From positions 1 to 33,008 of the forward strand of contig CALXVY010000018.1 of assembly GCA_944392255.1 (NCBI GenBank): 33,008 nt of DNA, written 5' to 3'. The stretch's first letter is position 1. Each line of letters opens with the position of its first letter. A program made the position numbers and the translations under genes. A model generated the notes under the pieces. It was given only the letters and a program-made list of their open reading frames with translations. It did not search any database and was not told where the DNA came from. This document shows positions 25,938-32,967 of this stretch, piece by piece. Source of the DNA: an uncultured Alphaproteobacteria bacterium (lineage in GTDB: Bacteria > Pseudomonadota > Alphaproteobacteria > RF32 > CAG-239).

Positions 25938-27728
25938 TCATTTTTGGCGTAAAATACATTCCACTCTATCAGATCGCAACTTATTGCATAAATTGACCCA
26001 ACCGCCGTTTTTAGATTTTAAAATAAGACGATACATCATTTTACCATTTTGCACTGAGCTTTCAATTTTAGGCTTAACATTGGAAAATTCAGGATAAATT
26101 TCTTTGAGCATTTGCCATTCAATATGAGCATTTTCTTTTTGACGATAAGCACCGAGCTGCATTATTGTCATTTTATTATATTCTTCACCCTCATAAGGAT
26201 CAAAATCGCCCAAAGGTTTTAGAGGCAAAGTTATAGGTTTTTCTTCTTTTTTTCCACCTTGATCAATTAAAACCTCAAGCCAATTATCTTCTTTAGCCCA
26301 AGTATTTCCGGTATTTTTAATTGTTTTAACATGCTCATCGGCTTTAGCTAACATATCAATCATATCTTGATTAAATGCTTTTTTCAAAACTGCTTCAATT
26401 TTTGCAATCTTATCTTTAAGCAATTCTTGAGAAAAAGGAGATAAACCGGCATGAAAATACAAAGCACGCAAAGCCATAGCTCTTTCAGAAGAAATTTGTG
26501 TTTGCTGCCATTCTGCCTCATCAAGAGCCAAACGCTTATTAATCAAAGCATTTTTTTCATCACCGGAAAGATTACGCAATCTTTCTTGCGCCCGAATTTC
26601 ATCACGGAGTTTTGCCGCTGTTTCATTTGCTTTAATATAATCTTCGTCAGCTGCATTAATCATGGCATAATCAAGTTCTATTTGCACCATAATTGCCATT
26701 CCGAGTTGGTCAAAAGCTTCTCGTAAAAGCACGGTTTTTTGTTCAATATCTTTTTCTGTCAAATATGCATTGACCGAGTTAAGCAAATTCTTAGCAACCA
26801 TTTGAGCTTTGTTCTCAATACTCTTTTGATAGAGCTGAGTAAATTCATTAACCCCATTAACATCCAAACGCTGTGTTTCTGGATACATTATGGCAACGTC
26901 TTTTTGCACGTCACGCGGATTATAGCCATAAATTTCTTTACGAGCTAAATCAAATTCCGACCGATTATCCAAAGCCGTATTTTGAAAAGAAGACAATTGG
27001 TTTCTTTTATCAAAATCTTGCAACTCATAAAAATTTTTACCTTGTAAATGCAAATCTTTGCTTTCAACTTTAGTCAAAGAGGCAAAATCTGTAACAAAGG
27101 CAGACAAAAAGTCTTTGAGTTGTTGCATTTTGTTAATAGAAACTTCCAAAGTTTTCTTATATTCCAAATCTATTGCCGACAAACTTCCTTTATCCGCTAA
27201 TTTAGCGTCAAGAGCTTTAACGCTTTTCTCTTGCGTGGCGATTCGGCGGCTAAGTTCTTTAATTTTGCGTTGAGCAAAAAGCGTATCTTGATGAGCTTTA
27301 ATAGTTGCTAAAGTAAGTTGTTGTGCTGTTTTTTGATAAAGATAGGATTGAACATAACGATTATTGGCGGTTAAATGAGTTGCCGCATAAACAATGGCAA
27401 AATCTAAATTTCTGGAAGCTTCATAAAAAGGATGATTTCCGTCATTTTTAACATTCGATAAAGAAGCCAACATTTGGTCGGCATTTTTTCCGCTTGTATC
27501 TGTTACAATTGCTTTATACATATTTTTATTTGCAAGAGTAATATTATATTTAGCGGCTCTGGCCATAGATGTATACACATTCAAACGTCCTTTAACCGGT
27601 TCAATATCTATCACTTCGGCCTTTTCCGCCACGGGCATAGGTTTTTCTTTAATCTCGGAAGTAGAGCAAGCAGCAAGTAATCCTAAAAGGAGAGAGGAAA
27701 TAACGGACAAGAAAAATAAGTTCTTCAT
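25938..27728 (-). CDS. Lipoprotein with TolC-like helical region and C-terminal SPOR domain
   Basis: From ATG 27728 (AGGTG upstream) the protein has 596 residues. It begins with a lipoprotein signal, LLGLLAAC, with Cys21 followed by Ser and Thr, which suggests outer-membrane sorting. From about residue 50, NVYTSMARAAKYNITLANK resembles the start of TolC-family outer-membrane factors, and two long helical halves follow. Obvious TolC barrel strands are hard to see. Residues 520-596 (MTIMQLGAYRQKEN, MMYRLILKSK, LRSDRVECIL) form a SPOR domain, which binds septal glycan strands lacking stem peptides. It heads the operon with the pentapeptide and VirD4-like genes. A TolC-like channel or a septum-linked scaffold are both possible. 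Confidence 0.72.
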   Translation of the reverse strand: MKNLFFLSVISSLLLGLLAACSTSEIKEKPMPVAEKAEVIDIEPVKGRLNVYTSMARAAKYNITLANKNMYKAIVTDTSGKNADQMLASLSNVKNDGNHPFYEASRNLDFAIVYAATHLTANNRYVQSYLYQKTAQQLTLATIKAHQDTLFAQRKIKELSRRIATQEKSVKALDAKLADKGSLSAIDLEYKKTLEVSINKMQQLKDFLSAFVTDFASLTKVESKDLHLQGKNFYELQDFDKRNQLSSFQNTALDNRSEFDLARKEIYGYNPRDVQKDVAIMYPETQRLDVNGVNEFTQLYQKSIENKAQMVAKNLLNSVNAYLTEKDIEQKTVLLREAFDQLGMAIMVQIELDYAMINAADEDYIKANETAAKLRDEIRAQERLRNLSGDEKNALINKRLALDEAEWQQTQISSERAMALRALYFHAGLSPFSQELLKDKIAKIEAVLKKAFNQDMIDMLAKADEHVKTIKNTGNTWAKEDNWLEVLIDQGGKKEEKPITLPLKPLGDFDPYEGEEYNKMTIMQLGAYRQKENAHIEWQMLKEIYPEFSNVKPKIESSVQNGKMMYRLILKSKNGGWVNLCNKLRSDRVECILRQK

Positions 27729-27855
27729 GGCACCTGCTTTCAATGAAACAAAAAATGTAACAATATGTAACAAGAATTTAAAAGATTTTTATCAAAACTT
27801 TTGCTAATAGTAAACTAAATAAATCAGCAAACTTAAATTTAAGGAATAAAATATC

Positions 27856-28878
27856 ATGACAAATACAGTAAAAGTAGCCGTTATTGGCGCCGGTATGATG
27901 GGTAGAAACCACCTTAAAACGTACAAAAATCTTCAAGGTGTAGAATTGGTTGGTGTCTATGACATCTTCCCCGAAGCTAGAGAAAAAGCTGCTGAAATGT
28001 TCGGTATTAAAGCATTTTCTTCTCTTGAAGAAGTTGCCGCAAATGTAGATGCTGTCAGTGTTGTAACCACATCAGTAACGCACGCTGATGTTGGTGAATT
28101 TTTCTTAAACCGCGGCATTCACTGCATGATGGAAAAACCGCTTGCCACCACGGAAGAAGGCTGCAAACGTTTAATTGACGCCGCTGCTAAAAACAACGTT
28201 ACATTACTTGTCGGTCATATTGAACAGTTCAATCCTGCTGTTGAACAAATGCACAAAATTTTGCATGACACCACAAAGATTCGCTCTTTAACAGCACAAC
28301 GTATGTCAGCAGCCAGCGGTCGTATTACCGATGTTGATGTTTCAATGGATTTGATGATTCACGATGCTGAAATCATTTTGTCTTTGGTACAATCTCCGAT
28401 TAAAAACATTCAAGCTGCGGCTGTTACCACACCGGATCATCCGGAAGGCAAAGACTACATCACTGCTTTGTTAACATTTGAAAACGGCGTAACTGCAAAT
28501 ATTACCGCTAGCCGTATCACACAAGCTCGTGTTCGTACTCTAACCGTTACAACCGATACTAACTATATTGATATGGACTTCATCAACCAAAGCATCAACG
28601 TTCATTCTCAAGGTCGTATGCCTTATGTTAACCAAGAGAGCATTCCAGATTGGATGAACTATGGCTTAAAAGGCAGTGTTGAACAATTGTTCATTCCGAC
28701 CAACCAACCTTTGACAGCAGAATTGACACACTTCATCAACTGCGTCAATGGTAAAGAAACCCCGAGAATTACCGGTCAAAATGCATTGGATGCTTTGCGC
28801 GTAATCTGGGCAGTACAAAAGAAATTAGGCTTGTGGCAAGAAGAAGAAAAACAAGAAAAGATGCTCAAAGTTGCATAA
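27856..28878 (+). CDS. Gfo/Idh/MocA family NAD(P)-dependent oxidoreductase
   Basis: The 340-residue protein has an N-terminal Rossmann domain (VAVIGAGMMGRNHLKTYKN), the family EKP motif in CMMEKPLATT, and a C-terminal alpha/beta substrate domain. VGHIEQFNPAV and the His in MIHDAEIILSL fit the substrate site. VGHIE(R/Q)FNPAV is shared, as I recall, with UDP-N-acetylglucosamine 3-dehydrogenases such as GnnA and WlbA-like enzymes, so oxidation of a sugar nucleotide is likely, but the substrate is not proven. AAGGAATAAA precedes ATG 27856. It is divergent from the lipoprotein operon and monocistronic, with a strong terminator. Confidence 0.88.
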   Translation: MTNTVKVAVIGAGMMGRNHLKTYKNLQGVELVGVYDIFPEAREKAAEMFGIKAFSSLEEVAANVDAVSVVTTSVTHADVGEFFLNRGIHCMMEKPLATTEEGCKRLIDAAAKNNVTLLVGHIEQFNPAVEQMHKILHDTTKIRSLTAQRMSAASGRITDVDVSMDLMIHDAEIILSLVQSPIKNIQAAAVTTPDHPEGKDYITALLTFENGVTANITASRITQARVRTLTVTTDTNYIDMDFINQSINVHSQGRMPYVNQESIPDWMNYGLKGSVEQLFIPTNQPLTAELTHFINCVNGKETPRITGQNALDALRVIWAVQKKLGLWQEEEKQEKMLKVA

Positions 28879-28910
28879 TAAACAATTGCCAAAAGCAAAG
28901 TTTTATAATA

Positions 28911-28940
28911 AAAAAGGGGATAAGTTTTATCCCCTTTTTT
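28911..28940 (+). terminator. Strong rho-independent terminator
   Basis: AAAAAGGGGATAA (28911-28923) pairs perfectly with TTATCCCCTTTTT (28927-28939) around a 3-base loop, with a T-run at the end. It closes the oxidoreductase gene. The next 190 bases hold no gene, only the leader of truA. Confidence 0.88.
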
Positions 28941-29130
28941 GGTGGAAAAAATAAACGACCTAAATACGAGCTTTTGCAAAAGGTTGTTATGTGAGAAAAA
29001 TAATAAGATTTAAGGAAAATTACGATGGAGTGTACATAAAGGTACATGACAGAGTAATTTATCCGCAAAATCTGTATTAGATTTCCACAGAACGAACTTT
29101 TTCGCCCATTATACGAGTTTTAAGGAAGAT

Positions 29131-29937
29131 ATGCGTTACAAACTAACATTAGAATACGATGGCACTAATTTGCTAGGTTGGCAAAGACAACTGGACGGTC
29201 CCAGCGCTCAAGAATATCTTGAAACAGCCATTGCTTGTTTTACAGGTATTGAAAAAGTTTCTGCTGATGAAAAAGGCAATGTTTATAATCCTTTTGCCAT
29301 TTATGGGAAAGAACCGCAAATCACCGTGCAATGCGCAGGCAGAACTGATGCCGGCGTACATGCCTTGTGTCAAGTTGTGCATTTTGATATGGATAGAGAT
29401 ATTGATGAGTTTAGAATGCTGCAAGGCATAAATCATCATCTTCGCAGTCAAGATATAGCCATGAGCGTTTTGAAAGTTGAAAAAGTATCTGATGACTTTA
29501 ATGCCCGTTTTTCCGCCAAAGGTAGAGGCTATATTTATAAAATTTTGAACCGTCGTTCCTTCCCTGCTCTGCAAAAAAATCGCGTCTGGTGGGTACCTTA
29601 TCCTTTAGATGTTGAAAAAATGCGTGAAGGTGCCAAATATTTGCTCGGTCAGCATGACTTCACTTCTTTTCGCGCAGCTGCTTGTCAGGCAAAATCTCCG
29701 ATTAAAACACTGGATAAGTTGGATATTATCCAAAACGCAGATGAGATTGATTTTATTGTTGAAGCCAAATCCTTTTTGCATCATCAGGTCAGGAACATGG
29801 TCGGCACGTTAAAAATGGTTGGCAATCACCAAATTAAGCCTGAAGATGTCAAAACCATTTTAGAAGCCAAAGACAGAAGAAAATCCGGCCCCAATGCACC
29901 GGCTTGCGGCTTATATTTAAGCAAAGTTGAATATTAA
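29131..29937 (+). CDS. truA: tRNA pseudouridine(38-40) synthase TruA
   Basis: TruA converts uridines 38-40 in the anticodon stem-loop. The 268-residue protein shows YKLTLEYDGTNLLGWQRQ, the catalytic Asp in CAGRTDAGVHALCQVVHFD, and FNARFSAKGRGYIYKI, DFTSFRAAACQAKSPIKT and FLHHQVRNMVGTL. Compared with standard TruA there is an insertion of about 18 residues between the first strand unit and the catalytic motif. AAGGAAG precedes ATG 29131. Its stop shares the bases TTAA with the stop of the convergent recX gene. Confidence 0.96.
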   Translation: MRYKLTLEYDGTNLLGWQRQLDGPSAQEYLETAIACFTGIEKVSADEKGNVYNPFAIYGKEPQITVQCAGRTDAGVHALCQVVHFDMDRDIDEFRMLQGINHHLRSQDIAMSVLKVEKVSDDFNARFSAKGRGYIYKILNRRSFPALQKNRVWWVPYPLDVEKMREGAKYLLGQHDFTSFRAAACQAKSPIKTLDKLDIIQNADEIDFIVEAKSFLHHQVRNMVGTLKMVGNHQIKPEDVKTILEAKDRRKSGPNAPACGLYLSKVEY

Positions 29938-30479
29938 AAATCGGCTTCGGCTTGGCAAACTTCACAGACAATATCATAAGAAAAACCGGCACGAGCTAAA
30001 GCCGCCATATCTTTTTGTTTATATTCTCCTTGTTTGTCCGTAGGACGAAAACGTCCGATTCGTTTTTTCTTGGCAAACTTGAGAGCCGCTTCCAATTCAT
30101 CATACTCTTGCTCTTCAAGAAGATTATTGACAATTTCTGCATCCACACCTTTTTCTTTAAGCTTATTTTTAATATAGCGAACAGATTTACCCATTGCTTG
30201 ATAATCTTTGATTTTAAGTTCAGCAAAACGCTCATCGTTCACATAATTAAAGCGGCAAAAATCAGCAATAATTTCTTCAATCCAAGCATAAGCTTGATGC
30301 TTATCAAACTCTTTATTTTGATAAGCATAATCATTCACACGCTTTTGCAAAACTTGACGCAAATTTGCAACCGAGGTTTCATAACGTTTGAGATAATAAA
30401 GCGCAATATTCTTCAATCGTTGCTGAGTAATTTTTTTTAAAACTTTTTTCTTGATTGCTTTTTCCTGTTCATCAAACAA
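29934..30479 (-). CDS. recX: Regulatory protein RecX
   Basis: RecX binds RecA filaments and limits recombination. The 181-residue, helix-rich, basic protein matches the family: ALYYLKRYETSVANLRQVLQKR, FNYVNDERFAELKIKDYQAMGKS, IKNKLKEKGVDAEIVNNLLEE and the third repeat FSYDIVCEV. Length is normal. It overlaps truA tail to tail by 4 bases and has no recA neighbour here. It diverges from hslO over a 75-base gap. Confidence 0.9.
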   Translation of the reverse strand: MFDEQEKAIKKKVLKKITQQRLKNIALYYLKRYETSVANLRQVLQKRVNDYAYQNKEFDKHQAYAWIEEIIADFCRFNYVNDERFAELKIKDYQAMGKSVRYIKNKLKEKGVDAEIVNNLLEEQEYDELEAALKFAKKKRIGRFRPTDKQGEYKQKDMAALARAGFSYDIVCEVCQAEADF

Positions 30480-30554
30480 CTTGCAAACTCCCCAAAAAAT
30501 TATTACATATTAAACAACGATAAATCTAAAAAATCACTAATAAGGGGAAAAATT

Positions 30555-31469
30555 TTGAATAACTTTGATTCTTGCACCTCATTTCATATTGAAAACGGCG
30601 CTTTTCGCGGTCGTTTGGTTAGATTAAACAACGTTATTAACACCATTTTGGAAAAACATAAATATCCATTGCCGGTTTCTGCCGTTATTGCTGAGAGTTC
30701 AGTTTTGGCAGCCATTCTAGCCAGCTCAATTAAATATGACGGATTATTCACTTTGCAAACCGAAAGCAATGGTCCGGTTTCTATGGTTGCCGTAGATGTC
30801 AAATCAGATGGGACCATGCGTGCTTGCGCCAAATTTGATGAAGAACATTTAAACAAATCTCAAGCCTTAAGAAAAATGAGCGGAGAAATTGAACCTGCAC
30901 CACACTTAATGGGCGAAGGTCATTTAGCATTTACGGTAGATCAAGGAGCCAATACACAGCTTTATCAAGGTATTGTTGACTTACAAGGAAAAAATTTAAC
31001 CGAATGTGCTTTGAGATATTTCAAGCAATCAGAACAAATTGATACGGCTTTGCAATTGTTCATTTTGCCACCACAAGGAGAATCAAAAAGCTGGAGCGCA
31101 GCCGGTATTATGATTCAAAAAATGCCAAACAAAGGCGGAAAAGAATTTTTGGACGAAGACACCGCCAAAGATGCCTGGAATCAAGCTCAAATCTTTTTAC
31201 ATTCTTTGACTGCAGACGAAATTTTCAATGCCGATTTAAGTGCAGAAGAAATTTTACATCGTTTGTATCACGATAACAACTTGGTCATCACCAAGAGTTT
31301 AGATTATAAATTTGGCTGTCGTTGCAACCGTGAAAAATTGTTAAAAACATTGCGCTCATTTGACAAAGATGAAATTGAACATTTAGCAGAAAATGGAAAA
31401 ATCAGTGCCGAATGCAATTTCTGCGGAGAAAAATATGTTTTTGACAAAGGTGAAATATTAGCTCACTAA
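30555..31469 (+). CDS. hslO: Redox-activated chaperone Hsp33
   Basis: Hsp33 is a holdase chaperone switched on when its zinc-bound Cys are oxidised. The 304-residue protein has the N-terminal fold (AVIAESSVLAAILASSIKYDG, SNGPVSMVAVDV) and the C-terminal switch with CRC (255-257) and CNFC (287-290), the complete CxC...CxxC set. The start is TTG with AAGGGG 7 bases upstream. No nearer ATG fits the conserved N-terminus. It is followed by a lipoprotein gene on the same strand after 71 bases. Confidence 0.95.
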   Translation: MNNFDSCTSFHIENGAFRGRLVRLNNVINTILEKHKYPLPVSAVIAESSVLAAILASSIKYDGLFTLQTESNGPVSMVAVDVKSDGTMRACAKFDEEHLNKSQALRKMSGEIEPAPHLMGEGHLAFTVDQGANTQLYQGIVDLQGKNLTECALRYFKQSEQIDTALQLFILPPQGESKSWSAAGIMIQKMPNKGGKEFLDEDTAKDAWNQAQIFLHSLTADEIFNADLSAEEILHRLYHDNNLVITKSLDYKFGCRCNREKLLKTLRSFDKDEIEHLAENGKISAECNFCGEKYVFDKGEILAH

Positions 31470-31473
31470 AGCG

Positions 31474-31488
31474 TTAACGACATTTTAA
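31474..31488. promoter_or_regulatory. CtrA-like site TTAA-N7-TTAA
   Basis: TTAA (31474-31477) and TTAA (31485-31488) are 7 bases apart. On the minus strand it reads TTAA-N7-TTAAC, the full CtrA consensus. A GANTC site (gaatc, 31494-31498) lies 6 bases away. It is 52 bases upstream of the lipoprotein ATG. In AT-rich DNA such a match can occur by chance. Confidence 0.3.
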
Positions 31489-31540
31489 TTTATGAATCAT
31501 ATTCTAAAGTTAGAATTATCAATAAAATGGATTAAAAAAA

Positions 31541-32158
31541 ATGAAAATGTTAAAAAGAATTTTACCGCTTATGCTGATTGTTTCGCTTATATCTTCTTGC
31601 GCATTATTTAAATCCACAGAAGAAGAACCGGACAATTATCGCATACCGCGTTTTACCAATCTGGAGCCGATTGACTTAAAAGTAAAACAAATTGATATTG
31701 TTTCTGAGTTCACGCCTTCATTCACGCGTCCGAATGTTGAACATCTTTTCCCCATTTCCATAGAGAAGACAGCCAAGATTTGGGCTCGTGACCGCTTAAA
31801 AGCGGTTGATTTCAGCAGTGACAGAATAGCCTCAGTCATCATCAAAGATGCCAGCGTTACTGAAGAAATTGAAAAATCGCAAGAAATGTTCACTAAAGAT
31901 CGCATTAAATATCGTGCTAATTTAGATGTTGTTATTCGCATAACTGACACCAAGAGTCTGTCAAAAGCAGAAACAGAAGTCATTGCTTGGCGCGAGTTGA
32001 TTATTCCGGCAGATACAGATATCACCGAAAAAGAACAATACTGGAATTCAATGGTAACAAAATTATTCAATGAATTTAATGCAAAAATGGATCAAAACAT
32101 TCACAGATACCTAAATGCATACATTGAAAATAGCCAACATATCGAAAGTTTTGAATAA
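31541..32158 (+). CDS. Putative lipoprotein of unknown function
   Basis: The 205-residue product has a lipoprotein signal peptide (MLKRILPLMLIVSLISSC; lipobox LISSC with Cys followed by Ala-Leu), so it is probably sorted to the outer membrane. The mature part mixes strands and helices (KVKQIDIVSEF, RANLDVVIRITDTKS, FNEFNAKMDQNIHRYLNAY). I do not recognise a characterised family. Start choice is between ATG 31541 and ATG 31547, and neither has a clear Shine-Dalgarno. It lies after hslO and ends in a bidirectional terminator facing apaG. A CtrA-like site lies upstream. Confidence 0.8.
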   Translation: MKMLKRILPLMLIVSLISSCALFKSTEEEPDNYRIPRFTNLEPIDLKVKQIDIVSEFTPSFTRPNVEHLFPISIEKTAKIWARDRLKAVDFSSDRIASVIIKDASVTEEIEKSQEMFTKDRIKYRANLDVVIRITDTKSLSKAETEVIAWRELIIPADTDITEKEQYWNSMVTKLFNEFNAKMDQNIHRYLNAYIENSQHIESFE

Positions 32159-32174
32159 ATAAAACTTTGAACAG

Positions 32175-32214
32175 AAAAAAAATCCCTGAACTTTTAAGGT
32201 TCAGGGATTTTTTT
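32175..32214. terminator. Bidirectional terminator between the lipoprotein gene and apaG
   Basis: tccctgaac (32183-32191) pairs with gttcaggga (32199-32207) around a 7-base loop, extended by eight A on the left and seven T on the right. Confidence 0.88.
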
Positions 32215-32623
32215 AATTTAAGACCATATTTGAACGTTGACGAGATGTTGCCAAAGTCAAAGTCGGGATTAAAATTTCTTTGGTAACTTGTCTTTTTTCA
32301 TCAACGATTTTACAACTTCCATAAAAAACTGCATTATGCGAGGCTATCGGAGCTGTTGATGTAAATTCAAAATACTCACCGGGTTCGAGCTCAGGAATTT
32401 CTCCTTTAAAGCCCATGGAATCATCGCAATATAAATGACCTTTATCATCGCTGATATTCCAATTTTTACCGAGTACTTGAATCTTATGTTTTGAATTATT
32501 CTCAATGCAGAGATAGTATCCCCACAAATTTCCTTGAGCCGATTCCTCGACCAAAACCGGACATGCAGAAACTGCAATATCATCGGTTACTCTTGTTTGC
32601 ATTTCACTATCAAAATCTAACAT
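32213..32623 (-). CDS. apaG: ApaG domain protein
   Basis: The ApaG family is a small beta-sandwich of uncertain role, linked in E. coli to cobalt and magnesium handling and to apaH. The 136-residue product has the family pattern VLVEESAQGNLWGYYLCIENNS, VLGKNWNISDDKGH, MGFKGEIPELEPGEYFEF and ILIPTLTLAT. GAGG lies 9 bases before ATG 32623. No apaH or ksgA is in the window. The DNA upstream is dense in GANTC sites and has a CtrA-like box 35-50 bases before the start. Confidence 0.9.
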   Translation of the reverse strand: MLDFDSEMQTRVTDDIAVSACPVLVEESAQGNLWGYYLCIENNSKHKIQVLGKNWNISDDKGHLYCDDSMGFKGEIPELEPGEYFEFTSTAPIASHNAVFYGSCKIVDEKRQVTKEILIPTLTLATSRQRSNMVLN

Positions 32624-32657
32624 ATCAAAAACCTCAAAACATAAATTTTTCTTTTGG

Positions 32658-32673
32658 TTAATGATTCCTTAAC
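32658..32673. promoter_or_regulatory. CtrA-like palindrome upstream of apaG
   Basis: GTTAA-N7-TTAAC (32657-32673) matches the CtrA consensus TTAA-N7-TTAAC on both strands. A GANTC site (32663-32667) lies in its spacer. It is 35-50 bases upstream of the apaG start, which would be around the promoter. Confidence 0.45.
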
Positions 32674-32788
32674 TTTTTATGATTCGCAAACAGAGTCTAT
32701 GTTATCCCCAAACTTGTACCCAAAAAAAATTAGAGTCAAAATTTGTATTTGACAATTTTAACGAGTCTTAAGCGGAAAAGTTCGAGTC
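32663..32788. promoter_or_regulatory. Cluster of six GANTC (CcrM-type methylation) sites
   Basis: GATTC at 32663 and 32681, and GAGTC at 32693, 32733, 32763 and 32784. Six sites in 126 bases compares with roughly one per 290 expected at this base composition. A near-match to a DnaA box, TTATCCCCA, is at 32702-32710. The region upstream of apaG has no gene. Confidence 0.5.
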
Positions 32789-32847
32789 TAAATCAATCGG
32801 CAACTTTTATAAAACTCTTACGAGCCAGACGAACCTTGGTTCGAGCC
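32761..32847. repeat. Two pairs of CGAG(T/C)C hexamers with 21-base spacing
   Basis: CGAGTC at 32762 and 32783, then CGAGCC at 32821 and 32842. Within each pair the starts are exactly 21 bases apart, two turns of DNA helix. The second pair includes GAACC-TT-GGTTC, a small hairpin. Such phased repeats can be operator or iteron sites; no regulator is known. Confidence 0.35.
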
Positions 32848-32862
32848 TCCAAACTATATAAC

Positions 32863-32900
32863 AAAAAAAAAGCACCTTAGGAACAAACCTACGGTGCTTT
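32863..32900 (-). terminator. Minus-strand terminator after the tRNA-like 3' end
   Basis: On the minus strand AAAGCACCGTAGG pairs with CCTAAGGTGCTTT (one mismatch) around a 6-base loop, followed by six more T. It lies 7 bases after the CCA of the tRNA-like sequence. Confidence 0.8.
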
Positions 32901-32907
32901 AAGGAAT

Positions 32908-32925
32908 TGGTGGAGCTAAGGAGGC
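32908..32925 (-). pseudogene. Truncated 3' end of a tRNA-Ala-like gene
   Basis: On the minus strand the sequence CTCCTTAGCTCCACCA reads as a T-stem 3' strand (CTCCT), an acceptor 3' strand (TAGCTCC) and ACCA, as in tRNA-Ala, and is followed by a terminator. The T-loop and AGGAG partner strand that should lie upstream are missing; instead the DNA changes to a T-run and an IS-like hairpin. The match is short, so a chance resemblance or an attachment-site copy is possible. Confidence 0.45.
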
Positions 32926-32931
32926 TGGAGG

Positions 32932-32966
32932 AAAAAAGAAACCCACCGGCCTAGCCGGTGGTTCTT
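32932..32966 (-). mobile_element. Imperfect hairpin, possible right end of an IS200/IS605-type element
   Basis: CCACCGGC (32943-32950) and GCCGGTGG (32954-32961) pair around a 3-base loop and extend by two A-T pairs past a bulged C (32942). On the minus strand a T-run follows. Bulged subterminal hairpins just after tnpB are typical of IS200/IS605 ends and of the 3' end of the TnpB guide RNA. It could also simply be a terminator. Confidence 0.4.
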
Positions 32967-32967
32967 C

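Noticed and set aside
29026-29052. Inverted repeat TGTAC...GTACA upstream of truA
   Set aside because: Only a 5-bp arm with a short spacer, easily by chance and with no regulator to assign.
28865-29068. Minus-strand open frame in the oxidoreductase-truA gap
   Set aside because: It runs over the terminator and the 3' end of the oxidoreductase gene, lacks a Shine-Dalgarno and has low-complexity composition.
32761-32870. Plus-strand tRNA suggested by two GTTCGAG(T/C)C T-loop-like sequences
   Set aside because: The flanking bases do not pair as T-stems and no D or anticodon arms can be drawn.
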